Below, piece by piece: positions 1 to 14,100 of a DNA stretch of 64,000 nucleotides; within the stretch, counting starts at the first letter, position 1; the number at the start of each line of letters is the position of its first letter. Source of the DNA: Undaria pinnatifida (Eukaryota > Sar > Phaeophyceae > Laminariales > Alariaceae); contig JABAKD010000025.1 of assembly GCA_012845835.1 (NCBI GenBank), positions 31,316,314-31,380,313 on the forward strand, read 5' to 3'. Below the pieces are notes generated by a model that was not told the DNA's origin, ran no database searches, and was given only the letters and a program-made list of their open reading frames with translations. The translations under genes were made by a program, and so were the position numbers.

Positions 1-13
1 CTGTCTTTTGCAG

Positions 14-3000
14 ACATCCCAGAAGAATGCGACCCCAACCCGTGCGAGAACGGAGGGGAGTGCTCTGCTGATCCCGCTGGCGGGCATGTGTGCTCCTGCC
101 CGTCCGGCTACGGTGGCATGTCCTGTCAGACGGAAACTTCATGTGAGCACAACAATCGTTTTGGTAAACTTGATGCATCAGGGTATCTCACGATCTAAAG
201 TTTGTAACGTTTCGGTGAGATAGATAGGTCGTGTCCGTGTCGACGTCGAAGATATTATCTTGTTCCTCGCATGCAACGCCGATCCCCTTTCGACCACATG
301 GTATGCCACAACGCTCGACCATCAATCATACACTCCCACAGTCGGAGACTGTTAAATCTCTGTGTGTCTTGTTGGTGTATACACTTTGTGCGCAGGGATG
401 TTACCATTCCTGCAATTTACTCGCTTGCTTCACTAGTTATGGCATAGCTTACAAACACCGAAATCTGTCTCAAATCGGCCTGCTGGTAATCACTCGTTAC
501 CAATGTCTTGTCGGCAGCCTTGGACGCGTTCTACATTGAGGTCGAATACGATGGAACTTGGACGGATGAACGTCAGGCCGTCTTCCAAACGGCTGCTGAC
601 AGGTAAAAATCGTTTCCAGTCCAACGTGTGACAACAATGACCTCCATTCGACAATTCGCTACGTGCCGTGTGGTCTCTCCGTGGTTTATTTTTCTCTATG
701 AGCACCTCAATGTAAGCATCTCTGTCGCACACATATGCGCAATATCACTTAAACCACGTGGAATCTCGACTTTCGATACGTCGTTTCTGCCCCGTCCGAC
801 GTATAGCTTAAATTAGTTGAATTCCGCCTGCGTGCCTCCAATACAACACCGTCACGCATTTGGTCGAAGGTTCCCCTACCGTTGATTGCACCGCTTGTCA
901 ATAGCTCGATGCATCTATTTCGTGCTGGAATGGCGATATGTACCGAAATTTACAGGAACGGGGCGTTTGTACGTAGGCCAACAATCTGAACAATTTACCG
1001 CATTTGCAGGTGGGCCGAGGTTATCACCCATGTGCCTTGCGGGGGTAACGACGATTACCCAGCTGGTCGTTTGCTGATTAGCGCTGCACTGGAGGAAATT
1101 GACGGAGTCGGAGGAACACTAGGCTCCGCTGGACCGACAAGTGTGTGGACTGCATGCAAGACCATCAGTCTACTAGGGGCGATGAGGTTTGACATTGACG
1201 ACATTGAGAACATGGAAGACGCCGGCACGTTTGAAGGTGTCATCCAGCACGAAATGGGACACGTCATCGGTATCGGGTAAGTTCAGCAAACTTCCTCTGG
1301 TACGCTGGCCGATGGGAAATCTTTGAGCCGCAATACATTTTGCATGGGCTTAGCAAGCGATACTTTCGTTTCTTGAGTTGCTGGGTCCTAGTCTGCCGTC
1401 GGGTAGACGATGACGTTGCTCTTCAGAGGAAGAAACTGGCAAGTTTCCTCGAGGGGAAATCACAATGCGCTATTTTCAGCGGCGTGTGCTGGCCTATCCG
1501 ATGTTCGAAAATTTAGCACGATACCTGAACCGTCTACCTACCGTCTGATGCCATCGTTCCCTCGCCAAGAACTCTGTGGGGCACTGGTTTCGGTGAGTGC
1601 ACAACGTGCTACGACGACCTAGACCCGGCCTGGACGTGCCCGGCCGCCGTGAGTGCCTACTACGATATTGGTGGTTCGGACGCCGACATTATCGAGATTG
1701 ACGGGGGAACCGGTGAGCGACAACATGCATCCAGGCATCTAGAAAATCGTTAACGAACTGTCCAGGGCGCGTTTGTACCGAAATACACTCTTGGTCTATA
1801 GCATATGCTCCATCGAACGTTGCAGAGTTATGGTGGAGGGACTACACGTTTCTTGTCAACATCACAATGTCCTCAAATCCCATCGATGCTAGCTCCGCGA
1901 ACCGACCTCAAGAGGGAACCCATAGTAATAGTATTGCGCGACCGCGTAGTCTCACCTTGCGCCCTTAAACCATTTTTTGTGGAAATCTCGAATGTAACAC
2001 CGCGTGAAAATTATTTGTGGTCGCTCTCACAGGCACGAGCTGCGGCCATCTGGACGAAGGAATTTTCGACGATGAGTTGATGACCGGATACGTCGACAAT
2101 GTAAGTAATATCCTTTTTTGACTCTATGGCGCGTGGAGACGTTAAAGGGCCCCCTTAGTAGGATGTTACTGAAAAGGATTTTATCTTCGTCGGGATAACT
2201 GCAAAACAGTATTGAAATTCCATAATATCGGCCAGATTGAGATAAACAGGTCGTACTCGTTCGTCGAAGTTTCTAAGGGACTTTTGGGTAACGTAAACAA
2301 TTACCCGGGTACCGTTTTTTTGGGTTGTCTCCAATGCACATAAACTTTAAGTAAGGTATTAAAGGCCGAAACTAACCTACGTAAACGTTAGGCAAGGTAC
2401 CGACATCCGTACGTAACGTCTCCGACACCTCGATAAGGTAGACTGAGGGCGTCGTTTGGAACGTACCTAAACCTGGGTATTTCGTCGACGGGTATACCTA
2501 TAGCTGAACAAGTGTTGGATCGATGGCGCTAAAGCACTCAAAACATCTGTAACGTATTTCGAAGTCCGTACCAAACATACCATAGATATCGGGGTGTTTC
2601 CGTAACGCGCCCTACTCTCAGGTAAAGCATTGGGGTCGCCGCCAAGCTCATACTATAACCCGGTATTTCGTCCACGGCTACACCTGAACACGGTTTTCGA
2701 TCGGTGTACCTAACGCCTCCAAGCCTACCGTAAGGTATCCGGATAACTACCTAATCGCGGGTGCGGGAACGTGTACCCGTGCAAAATCACGTCACGGTGA
2801 TGGTGCTGGGCACTATAACAATATGTAGTGGCCTTAGTAACCTAATGGTGTCACTTGTCTTCGAATGGCCTATCCAGTCGACGCCGGTAATATGTTTAAT
2901 CTGGCGTACATCCAAGAAACGCGATGCCGGTAGCTTCTCAGCTAGGTAAAAAGCTACTTCAGAACCACCCTATCAATGGAATAGCTTTGCATACCAGAGT

Positions 3001-5263
3001 AAGTTAACGGCGCCTCACTAGCCCCTTTTCGGTGAAAAACGTTCGGCCCGGCAATGCCATTAACCGATTCTGTCGTTTCCACCTTTGCATGTTATGTTGT
3101 AAATAACATGTCTGTCCCCATTTATGGCGTAAATATCCTTACGAATGATCACTCCCAATGTCTTTCACGGCGTAACCTCGATCACCCCTAAACCATGAAC
3201 TGGCCTGCGACTATCCTGACTACTGGATCCCTCGATCGGTGAAACTTGGCCCTTGTGGTCTACACCATTGGTTTAGCTTATCCTTTTCGCGGAATTTCCA
3301 CCCGCCACGGTTTGGGCCAGTCTGGGGGACAAGTGTCTTGGTTGTGGCCCCAGGTGGCAGGTGTCCTTGTTGCTTGGCGGGGAGATCGCATGCCTGGTTT
3401 TCGTTGATTTTCAATTATCGCAGATGACGCCACGAATACTGCGTGTGATGTACCCGTTTGGAGTAAGGTATTTGAGCCCGTACCTTTACCTGGGAAGTTT
3501 CGAATGGTACACGTACACCCATACCTTTGAAAAGATATCGAGGTCCGTACCTAACGTAACTATCGCCTACGTAAGGAATCGGGGTCCATGTAAAACTTGT
3601 GTGTTATTGAGGTCGTTCCCGGGTTGTAGCGGAACCGAGTATTTGTTCGACGGGAATACTTGTGTCCAGGTAGGTGTTTGAGCGACGTACCTGTCCTACA
3701 TTAATGATAGGTAAGCCATCGTGGTCCAGGTCTAACATGTTTATACCACTTAGGTAAGGTATCGCGTACCTAACGTACCTAGGCGCCGGGTACGGTTACG
3801 TACCCATGCACTTTACCTGGGTGTACTTAGGTACGTACCTTTGGTAACATACCCTCATAATGTTTGGTTTGAGACGTATTGGCAGTATTAAAGGGAAATG
3901 CGACCGTACGACTAGCTGCTATTTTATTTTGCCTTTGGGTTATCTTCTGCTCTTGGAAAATTGTGGATATTACACTGAACTCATTCATCATTGTCTCCGT
4001 CAACGTTTTCAGGTAATGTACCTTTCCAAGATGACCGCCGCCATCCTCGACGACCTGGATTACATCGTCGACGGAAGCGCGGTAAGTTTAAACACAGCGC
4101 GATAGGTATGCATTGGGTAAATCATCTGGCTTTACTCGAGCCGATTTGCAGCGTGCTGGAGTCAAGCGTTGGTACGTCCGGAGATGCTCACCGACGATTC
4201 CAACTCGCTGAAAACTAAAGGCTAATCCGAGATGCACCCGCGTAAACCTTCTTGTCACCACGAAAGAAGTATTTTGAGCCATTACACCACAATTTAAGGA
4301 GTACAGTTTGCAGTAATGATCATGAGTCCACGATACATCTGCAATTTTGAGCGTGACGGGGGCTGGTTCACCCTGGCCACGTCTTGTGTATGCATACAGC
4401 CGGGAGGTTGATCCCAGCGCACACACCATCCGCTGTTCACTCGGCCATGCATTACACAAAACAAAAATAGACATGCAGCCCTCGTCATGCGCACAAATTT
4501 GTGCGACACTCTGCTGATTACGTGCGTACGCCGTGTACTGCCCTTTCTTCTTCTTCCAATCCTCAGGTGGACTCCTACAGTCATCCTTCCGACCGCGGTA
4601 AGTCTCGTTTGAATCATTCATTGGGTGTTTCGACTTTGTTCTGTACCGCGCAAGGGCTCCAAGTAGTTTCAAGTAGTATCGCTATTTTTCCCAACGATGC
4701 ACCTGGTCGGCAAGGAAGGCCGCATGTGTATCTTTACCGGAAAAAAACATAATCCAATTGTTCACGAGGAGAGTGTTATTTGGACACATGTGAAGCCATG
4801 TGCCAGATACGTTGCATGAGACGGTGAAGCACTTCACTGCAGGTGCAGTTGTGAAGCGTATGGTAGCTCAGATATATACTCGATTGGGATATGTTGTGTG
4901 GTCATTCCAATCGGATGCAGCGGAGCCCGTGCCCGACGCCGTTACCTTAGGCGGGCACCTACATTGCAGAGGGATATATCCGTTTTCGGGGTAGCCCCAC
5001 AAGTGCTTGATCGCCATCGCGATGTACTCTTTGTGAAATCAAACACCGGCATTCGCTGGTGATATCTGTTGAATGTTGTTTTCGATTGTCAATGTCGCAC
5101 ATCCCCCATGCCCCCCGTTCTTCCTTACGTTTCAGTTGATTCGATCAACGCAGAAGACGCGCCGTCGGTTTCCATTAACGACACCGCGGTGATCACGACC
5201 ATCTTTTTCGTGGACGAAGACGGCTCAGTTGAGGAAACAGAGGGCCTCATGATGGTCTTTTAA
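14..5263 (+). CDS. EGF-containing leishmanolysin-like zinc metalloprotease, copy 1 (5' end outside window)
   Basis: Predicted secreted zinc metalloprotease, assembled by hand as join(<14..142, 518..602, 1010..1276, 1570..1712, 2033..2100, 4013..4081, 4567..4597, 5136..5263). All introns are GT-AG, phases match, and no stop interrupts the reading. Exon 14-142 encodes a six-cysteine EGF module (CDPNPCENGGEC... ending GYGGMSC). Exon 1010-1276 ends in HEMGHVIGIG, the HExxHxxG zinc site. Exon 2033-2100 carries CGHLDEGIFDDELMTGY: a His about 58 residues after the second zinc His and a Met 11 residues further on, the distal-ligand and Met-turn layout of family M8 (leishmanolysin). The last exon ends in MMVF and TAA. 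Signal peptide and linker exons, present in copy 2, should lie left of the window. Exon 7 is a 31-nt microexon. The long intron 2101-4012 holds degenerate repeats. Substrate is unknown; extracellular proteolysis is inferred. Confidence 0.85.
2270..3860. repeat. Degenerate repeats in the long intron of copy 1
   Basis: This 1.9-kb intron is packed with related strings such as GTACCTAACGTA, GTAAGGTAT and GGTATTTCGTCGACGGG. The last recurs in diverged form near 2477, 2661 and 3638. A second shared block, a CGA(A/G)GTCCGTACC string followed by ATCGGGGT, is seen near 2562 and 3540. The copies are diverged and not evenly spaced. I see no coding capacity in them. They may be an old satellite-like expansion that enlarged the intron. 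Confidence 0.45.
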
Positions 5264-5740
5264 TCAGCTGTGCACGCCATTCAACATCACGGCCTCCATC
5301 GTAGCCCAGTGTGTATATTTCCGGTTTACCGCAAGCTGTATGACCCCAGTATGGGAGGTGCGTACAACGGAGTGGATGGGCAATTCATCGAGCCTTGAGC
5401 TCAAGGGAAAGTATAAAATTCGGGTGGTGGCAGTGAGAAGACAATGTTGTTGTGTTGATACCTCGAAGTGGAGTTGGCAACCAGCCACGGTAACTGGTCG
5501 ATGTACGCTGTTAAAAAAGAGGTACTGCGACGGTATGTCTATCTTCGCTTTGGAAGACGTACATTTAAGCTATGTGAACGAAAGGAATCCGCGACCGCGA
5601 TGCGGACTCCGAAGGCTTTTGTACCCCTAGCTATAATTGATACCGGGTGAATTGCGCGTTTCACGTTTGATGGAATCGTGCTGTCTGTTCTTGACCGAGG
5701 CTACGGTTGGGGGGGTACCCCCATTTTCACTGGTGTGTTT

Positions 5741-5762
5741 GAGCCACTCGCACGAGTGGCTC
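5741..5762. repeat. Perfect palindrome GAGCCACTCG-CA-CGAGTGGCTC
   Basis: Ten-base arms are exactly complementary around a CA centre. It belongs to a family sharing the CACTCG/CGAGTG core, also found at 5883-5910, about 6394, 30926 and, in part, 37399. It could fold as a hairpin or bind a dimeric protein; function is unknown. Confidence 0.7.
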
Positions 5763-5882
5763 TGTATCCCACAGATAAAGATGGTTCAGGCACTTGTTTC
5801 GGCGCAGCTTAGATCACCTTTGCATTGCGAATCAATTTCGCCAATGTAAAACGTGAAGAATACGAAAATTCGCATAGGAACA

Positions 5883-5910
5883 AAGGGGTTACTCGCGCGA
5901 GTGACCCCTT
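5883..5910. repeat. 28-bp palindrome centred on ACTCGCGCGAGT
   Basis: Symmetric over 28 bases with one mismatched pair (T opposite G where A is expected). It runs from AAGGGG to CCCCTT around an ACTCGCGCGAGT core and is the longest member of the dispersed palindrome family in this window. Confidence 0.7.
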
Positions 5911-8900
5911 GCCACTGAAATAAAAGGCCCAAAAGGGGACCCCCCTACCCTAGCCTGGGTCTCTTGTTGTTTGTTTGTGTCAGTTAGTTCGTATACCCCC
6001 CAAAGCCTGAAAGCCTGTTTCATCGTTTGGCTGTGTACGTGGACTGTTGTATTACCATTCTATCGTGTTTTGTTGGAGTCAGAGAGAAACGAACGTATGC
6101 AGCCGTGGTGAAACGGGCACAGCGAAGTTTTTTGCGTCGTGCGATGCCGAGTCCAATTCCTAGGGCCCGATGTGATGAACAAAATGACATTAGAATTTTC
6201 GAGTGATATGATGCGGATGTATGATTTCTATTTTGTTCGTCTACCCGCCACTCTTTTTCCAGCCCGTACGAAGTGTAAAAATCATACGAAATATTTTGCA
6301 GTCTATTGTGCCGTAGACTTCTACATGTTCTGCCAGCGAACACTATGACGCAAGGGGGTCGCGCTTTCCTGGCCTCTCGTTTTAGTGCTTCCTGGTCACT
6401 CGTGCGAGTGTGACCGCGGTGTCTTTTCGCTGCATTAAGCTTTTGTGTTGCCTTACGTTTGCGATACGAACCCGCAATGGGACGGCTTGCTACGCTGGGC
6501 CAAGGAAATTTCTTTCTCGGTGAGGTACGGAGTGAATCGTGCGAGGGGCACAAACACGGTAGTGAACATGGGGTTACATCCTCACCGTGGCCTCGTTATG
6601 CTGTAGGGTACCATGCTGGGTCCAGTTCCTACGGCACGGTCTGCTTAAAGGTCGTGAGGTTGTAGGTGGTGGGCACTCTGGTTCGACCGACGAATCGTCG
6701 GGCATTAAGTCCTGCTCGGGTTTAGAGGCGGGTGTTCATTTTATCTGCAAAGGCTTCTACACTCCACTTGTTCTGATATGTACTATTGATAAGAAGAGTC
6801 GACTATCGGGTGCAGTGGCTGATACCTAATCACACAATTGTTGTAAAAGAAGAAAAATACACTCCAGCTGTGTATCGACGATGTATTTCCCAGAGCATGG
6901 AAACAGAATGTCCCGTTCTGAGAGCAGGGCGGCAAAAATACATGGTATCCGATTTCGTTCGTTTCCTTGTCGTTGTAGTTGCGGCCAGAGATTTGAAGCA
7001 ATCGTCCTCATCTCAGACCTAGGTTCCGCGTGTGTACTCGTGTGTACTCTGTGTTCCGTTTATATTTTGTGTTCAAGCAGAGACAAGCGCGCCGTGGACG
7101 CTAGATCTCCACCCCATAGTCGCCCCTGCAAACGACGATAATCTACACAATTTTCTTCGGGAAGCCAATGGGTTGACCAGCTCTGCGTAACTCGCAGCTT
7201 ATAAAGCGATTCAGCTTGTCCGGGTGGAACTGCCTGCCTTTTTCTTATAAACTTCCGTGTTAAGCAACTCAGCAGCCCTGGAACACAGCACAAGATGCAT
7301 CTACCCCTATCAAGGAATCTCTATTTGGGGTCGCCTAGGAGACACCTTGCTCTCAGAACAGACGTTGGCAACACATGCTCTGGGTGAGAGTTAAGGGAGC
7401 TGACCCAGGTTGGACCAGGATGTGCCAGTCGAGGCACGAAGGCGGACGTGGGTTTTTGTGGTGTCGGTAGCAATACCGGCGATAGTCTCGAATACACTTT
7501 CGAAACGCCGTCGTTGAGGTATGCATGCATGTATGCCTCTAGTACCGTAGTCAGAATATTGCAGGGGATAGACACACAATCCGAGAACGGCGCGGTAAAT
7601 GGAGGAGCAAATATTCAACATGACGCTGTCGTCTGCAAACAAAGAGAGAAACATGTATATAGGTGCAGCCCTTCGCCAGTGCGTCTGTTGTCTATCTTCT
7701 CGGGTGTGCAGTGATGGTGGTGGCCGGTGCAATACGCGATCAGGAGTGTATTTTTGAACACGGCTGATGGCCTTTGTGCGAGTTGTGATGCGATACGTCG
7801 AGGAAATGTACTGCCGAAGCAACTCCGGCCAATGAAAGTTCCAGGGTGTCAAGTCTCAGCATAAGAGACAGACTGGCTCACGTACAGTTGCCCATTGCTG
7901 GTGACATATAGTTATTGGTTCATGGCCATATTCACGGGAAGTACGGCGTTATTCTATGACGCCAACCACATCCACTAACCGACGGACCCTACCCGCCGTA
8001 ACAAAAAACACGCTACATCCAAAACGAAATGTTTGACAATGGGGCTTGCGACATACCACCCTTCGCGTGTGACGGTATCATAGCTTTGCAATACAATGCC
8101 AACCGAAAACCACCCGGGGTGCAGCACGTCCACGATGACGTTGAACAGAGACGCCTTCGGCACGGACGACCTATCACCGTGGGTACAGAGTGTGTTTCAT
8201 TTTCTGTCGCCCCAGCGTCGCCTGCCTAATCGACGCCTCTTGATTAGAGTCCTAAACTCCCGATCGCAGCCACGACCGCATGTCAGTTTCGATCAAACTT
8301 GCGATAGTCTGCGCCTCATGCTCAGACCGCAGCATGTGACGCGCCAGCCACAGCGGAATAATCCCCACTGGCTCCTTGATAATGCGCATTTAAAGAGTAG
8401 AACATAATTCCTGTACAATTATATCACAACTAGTACGTTAGACGTGCAGCGTTTCGTTTGTAAACCTCTTTCACGTGAGGAGTTGAGATAGAGGTAAGAA
8501 TAGCTATGGTAAGGTAGGGTAAGAGGTAAGCGTGAAAACTGACAAGCAAAGCCCATGGTCTTAATGTACTTAGCATCGTGTTGGTAAACAAGAATGAAAA
8601 CCGAACGATATGAGGTGAAGTAGGTCAGCTGTTAAGATATATTATTCAGTCGAATCTTAAAGCCCTTTATCGTTCTACCTCAAACCTTAGGGCAGTGCTT
8701 TTGACGATGCCAACCCGACCAAATCCATGGAATCTCTTAGCATGTGCAAGTGTTGTGGCCATGCGGTTCGAGTCCATGCCAGTGCCACCACTATACCATT
8801 GGCACCTCTACACGGGGGAACTGGACCCCCCCATTTCGTCGACATATCAAGAAGTTGCCGAGAGTAAAACCTTCGGAGTCACCCTTGGAGAAACCGACAA

Positions 8901-10751
8901 ACACGAAAATCTAAACAGTGCTGACAAATCGAATCCAGACGTTATCGGAAACTCCTTTGTAAACGCCAAACCTCACGCCGAGCCGACAGAACGGGGGCAA
9001 ATCAGAACGTTTGGGGACACTTTGCTTTCCCACAGGCGCTCAAAAGGTCGTTTTGTTGCGCACACTGTACTGTTTCCACGACACCGGGGCCCTAGCAAGG
9101 ATCTCGCAAACGAATGAATTCGTTCGAGCAAAAGAGCACTAGAAGACCGCATGGCGACATAACGAAACGAACGCCCCCATGTACTAAGGCACTGGCACAC
9201 AAAGCTTCATTTTGATTCCATGGTGATTATGATTTACACCTAGAGCATGGTACCGGGGATGAATTCGTCACGTCCCACGAGCATCCCGTTCATTTTTCTA
9301 GATTATTCGGCGCTGGTGGGATAACCTCCTAGCAACGAGGGGAAAGGATACCCCCCCCCGTTCCACAAGGACAATATATTCGGCTCTCCCACTGCACACC
9401 GGACCAGGATGCCACCGCCCACCCATGTCACATGTTCATAGGTGCGGGAACCCCCGCCGTGAATACAAGCGGGAGGACACCCCTCGTTAGTCACAGAATG
9501 GGAGCCCCTCCCTTGCTGCCATCAGGAGGGAGGACATTCTTCTACCTACAAGGCGGATGACTACCCTTGTTGCTCCACGCTGGGATGCCCCTTCTTCCCA
9601 CAGCGCGATCGACGCCGCCCCTCCTATACGCGAAAAATGGCTGGGACCGCTTCTTATTGACACAAGATGGGGGTACTCCCCTTGTGCCAGAAGCAGAAGG
9701 ACGGAGAACTTCCCCCTTGACTACATGATGATTTTTCATGCTGCCCTTTTGCACAACGTGAGGTTCCCCAACGTTCCATAAAAGGTGCCCCTCGCCACAC
9801 GGTAGGTAGAGCCCTCTTTGTCGAGTACATAGATTATGCAATAATGTATCTCGAGGCTCTTTGTTTCGTGGTAAGAACCGCGGAGGTGGCACTGAAGTAT
9901 GTGTAAACATCATTTGTAAAGGAAGAAGATGCTTTGGCAGTAGACGCTGAGGTCAAAAGAAGGAAAGGACGGAGAAAAGCAAGTGGAAAAACAGAACCAA
10001 AAAGGAGCAATGGGAGCTAAGGAGTGATCGGGGTGGGGCTGGCTGTCACCTTCTCCTCACGGGATAATGGCCATGCACGTCGCCGATGTACTCTACGATA
10101 CGGGTTGTCGCACTGGCCGACGGTCCATCAAAGACGAAATATCCTCTAATCTTATGGTGGTAAGCTATCTACGACGAAAAGAAACTCACCGAGGTTTCCC
10201 CCATATTCGAATCTGCTTCCCTGCCTCTAGAGTAATACTCCGGAGTATATTCAGTGTTATCAAGGTAGTAAATACCATCAACTACAGTACATAGTATTGG
10301 TAGTGGACTGTAGATACGACTTTCCAGTGCACCCCCTTTATCTCAAGGCAGTACCTAGAAAAAAAAATGATACTCAAATCAATATACGCAAATTATGCGT
10401 CAATATTCAGACACGTGAATAAAAACTCGGCATGCGTTGGGTAAAAACGCCATTATGAGAATGAAAATACGAACTTAACTACATATTCAGGCCTGATTCA
10501 CGAACAGCGGTAACATGGCAGGAGCTGCCAAGAAATACGTGTGGTGTAACTACCAGCGAGATGTTATATTGACACGAAGCCCAGACCAGTGTTCTTGGTG
10601 TTAGACATGACCCCTGAATTCAAATATCATGAGACGGAACTTTAGCAAATTAGAAACCATGTATGCTGGTCAAGTACATCGAAAATGTTTTGAGTATTCA
10701 GTTGAAATTATGTACGTGCGTACCCGAAAGAACTCCACGAATAAAACAGTA

Positions 10752-11160
10752 GAGCAATAGACTAGACTAGTAGACTACTAGACTACTAGACTACTAGACT
10801 ACTAGACTACTAGACTACTAGACTACTAGACTACTAGACTACTAGACTACTAGACTACTAGACTACTAGACTACTAGACTACTAGACTACTAGACTACTA
10901 GACTGCTAGACTACTAGACTGCTAGACTACTAGACTACTAGACTACTGGACTACTGGACTACTGGACTATTAGACTAGTAGACTAGTAGACTACTAGCGG
11001 TGCCCTGAAGTGGTATCACGAGAACTAACCTACAGCAATAGACTAGACTGCTAGACTACTAGACTACTAGACTATACTGCTAGACTACTGGACTACTAGA
11101 CTACTGGACTACTAGACTATACTAGAGGTGCCCTGAAGTGGTGTCACGAGAACTAACCTC
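10752..11160. repeat. TAGACTAC octamer array, locus duplicated in tandem
   Basis: From about 10771 to 10998 the sequence is a nearly pure 8-bp repeat TAGACTAC, with a few G substitutions toward the right end. A shorter block follows at about 11040-11124. Both blocks share flanks: a left flank AGCAATAGACTAGAC (about 10753 and 11035) and a right flank beginning GGTGCCCTGAAGTGG (about 10999 and 11128). So the whole locus, not only the octamer, was duplicated. Confidence 0.95.
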
Positions 11161-14100
11161 GCGACTCTTTGTTGTTGATAAAAAAACGACATATGTCCTG
11201 GAACAAAAAGGTAAAGAAAGCATATGCTGTACATGTCTCACTACGTCCCCGTAACTGCCCGTAACTGTATATTAGATCTCGAACGAAATATGGACGAAAA
11301 ACAAAATTGGGTTGTAGCACGCTGAAACGTGCACGTAATGATTATCCGTGCACGCCTGTGTTCTTAACAATGCTGTACGTACATTAGTACAACGATCCGT
11401 CCTTGGTAACATTCCTTGCAACATTCCTTGCAACGTTCCCCGATGCTGGTGGTGGTAGTTAAGCTACAACATGAATACACAATACACCGGCGAATAGCAG
11501 CTGACCTAGTTTTCCCGCATAATTAATCTCCTCGAATGTAGCACAACAATAATCAAGTTACTCGGAGTTTGGACTCTGCAATTCTACTGGATGCTACTGA
11601 ACTGCGTAGTCCATATTAAAATCCTGGAGGACTCTCCCACGTTCCACTCTGTAAACGGAGTGATTTGTTAACTGCCCAGGCACCTATTACCAAGCCCGAA
11701 AAGGCAAGAACGCATGAAGAATTATCGGCTCGCTCTTTTTCTCTGATTTGGAAATGGGAGTAGTCTATTATAGTATGGCTATGGACTACTCTCATCGCCA
11801 AATCGGAACAATATAACGAGTACGCCCCACCCTCTGCAATGAACTACCCCCATCCCCAAATCGGACAACAATAACCAGTACTACACCCTTTAGAGCACCG
11901 TCCGAGCATTTTCTTTTCTTGGTCCAAATCCCACAACACACGTAAACGTCTTCAGTTACAGGGGGTGTTGAAAACGTTCGATGGTCAGGCAACCTTGAAC
12001 ACTAGCGTGTAAAAAAATGAATCGCCACAACATTCATGCAGCGTCCGGCCTAAACCAGATCCCTGCTCACACTTGCATTACCTCACAATCTCCCTCGTTT
12101 TTATTGTGTCCAACCGGCAACATTTTAACTTGGTCATTTTCTACCTCGGCAAGGTGTTGCTCGGTTTCTCCCTTCTCTTCTCTCCTATCTCAGGTCCGGA
12201 ACTAGATACCGACGCTACGTGCGTTAGACGTGCACCATTGTTCTTCCGAGGTCTCTCGCTAGGGGAGCTCTGTACCGACCAGCAAAGCTGACTTGGAGAC
12301 AATTTTTTAATCTACCCGGTGAACACTCCCATGGCCTATGTAAACCACAATCCATTTAAAAACGACAATACATGAATTTCAATCTTTTTGGTGTGAGGTG
12401 TCCCGTCGTTTCGAAAGAGGTTTAGACTAAAACACACAAACTTTCTCGTGTCGTTGAAAGCTTGTATACCCTACCCTCCTCGCGCCGCTACTGTGTGTGT
12501 TTTTATTTAGTGAAAGCGATGAAGAAATACGAACACCAAACAGCTCTGCAGCAAGCCGTACATCTATCTTCCACAAAGTAGCTAAGGGTGAAGCCTGAAG
12601 TGAGGGAACGTAGTACGAACGAATCAGGCCGATACTGTTACTTGCGTTTAGCGCTCGCAGCAGAAACCGACTGCGTCGCATTCCACTCAAGAAACCAAAT
12701 TAGGCACTAAACCGAGGAGATAGAAAGCTTGGGGAAGAAAGGAAGGAACTAAACATGAGATAGAAAACGAAGCAAGTATGACAACTCGCCAGAAAAGGGG
12801 GTGTAGCGCGAGCTAAAAGAAGACGCTACAGCGGCTATGAACACAACACGAACAGAGTCACGCGTCCGATAAGGGATCAAGAAACTCAGGGCATCCACGT
12901 ATTTTGTTTCAAGTAGGTAATCAGTTCGTGATGCCGTCAGCAGCAGAGTCTGACCAAAATCTTTCAACCAACCAAGGCCCTGTGCTAATGCAACGCCTTC
13001 GTACGAATGCCACACCTACGGTACGGGGGTCCAATTATTCTTTACGGGACTGGACTTTAGCCACTTAAAAGAGTGACTTTGTACCTCACTGACGAAAGTA
13101 CTTTAGGAGATTTTGCTTGGCGCAGCGTAGCTAGTCACTCCACTGCAGATAAATATCTCACAATTTTTACAGCCCCAAATCACAAGACCGCTAAGGAATG
13201 AGGGGGGTATCTCGTGCAAGTGACCCAGGATCATTAAACAATAGAGTCCCGATAATCAGACCCTTACCGTAGGTTTGCTCAAAAACGACCGAGAACAATG
13301 AAATAATAAAATTCCGAATGGAAAATATAATAAATATAGTAGCAAAAAGAAAAGAAACAAAATAGGAAGTAAAGAAAAGATGAAAAAATATTCGAAAATA
13401 CGAAACAAAGTGCGACTAAACTAAACTAATGCCAGGTATACAAGAAAGAAGAAGCAGAGGAAATAGTACCACTGTGCCCAAAGGACCAACATAAACGGCG
13501 TTGGGCAAGTAGAGGGCTTGAAATACGTAAAGGGCACTGCGGGGAGGGTTTAGCAAGGCGAACCAGTCCGTGCAGCCTTGTGCTAGCTACTCCCCGCCAG
13601 GCTAAGGCTCACTTACGCACGGACGACAATGGCCATACTTATACTTGAATCTAATGGGCAGGACCCGACCCCATCGTCCCCCCCTCTGCGTATTACGTAT
13701 TGATTACAACTGGGGGTGCCGCGGCTGCCGTCTTCCCGCCGTTTCTTTCTACCGCGCTTCGCATCGTGATATTTTCACATGAATGACCAAGCCACCCCCT
13801 CAACCCGTCGAACCTAATTGACCGCCTTCTGTGCAGCTTTTTTCCACCCTTAAAACTCCATGCCAGATTTTGCCATCTAACCTTCAAGATGCACTATCCA
13901 ATCCATTTATTTCCGAGCGGAGTAATCTCTACCTAACAAGCTCCACAAACATCAGCCTCTGCGGCAGACACTTTTCTCTCATACCTGCCCCGAATCACGC
14001 AAGTAATATTCTCAGTTTATTTCTAGTCGTCTCAATGCCCTCGGAGTGTCTTTTGGCGAACGCCTTGGCGTACGAGAAGGTGCGGTCCTTTCGCTTCCGT

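Larger units (their letters stand above)
5264..10751. other. Intergenic stretch without a recognisable gene
   Basis: Nothing here reads as a known protein, and open frames are short and unsupported by splice or homology evidence. The stretch holds three related palindromes around ACTCGCGCGAGT (5741-5762, 5883-5910, about 6394-6415). A G-rich/C-rich patch at 9300-9640 contains several GGGAGGACA-like strings. On the minus strand near 7640 an FADD-like string could hint at an old non-LTR reverse transcriptase, but too little else supports it. A 140-codon frame at 8695-9117 is not recognised. Confidence 0.5.

Noticed and set aside
7391-8163. Possible non-LTR reverse transcriptase (FADD-like string and an LFNVIVDV string, minus strand)
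   Set aside because: Two short resemblances in different frames without the surrounding RT motifs. Chance cannot be excluded.
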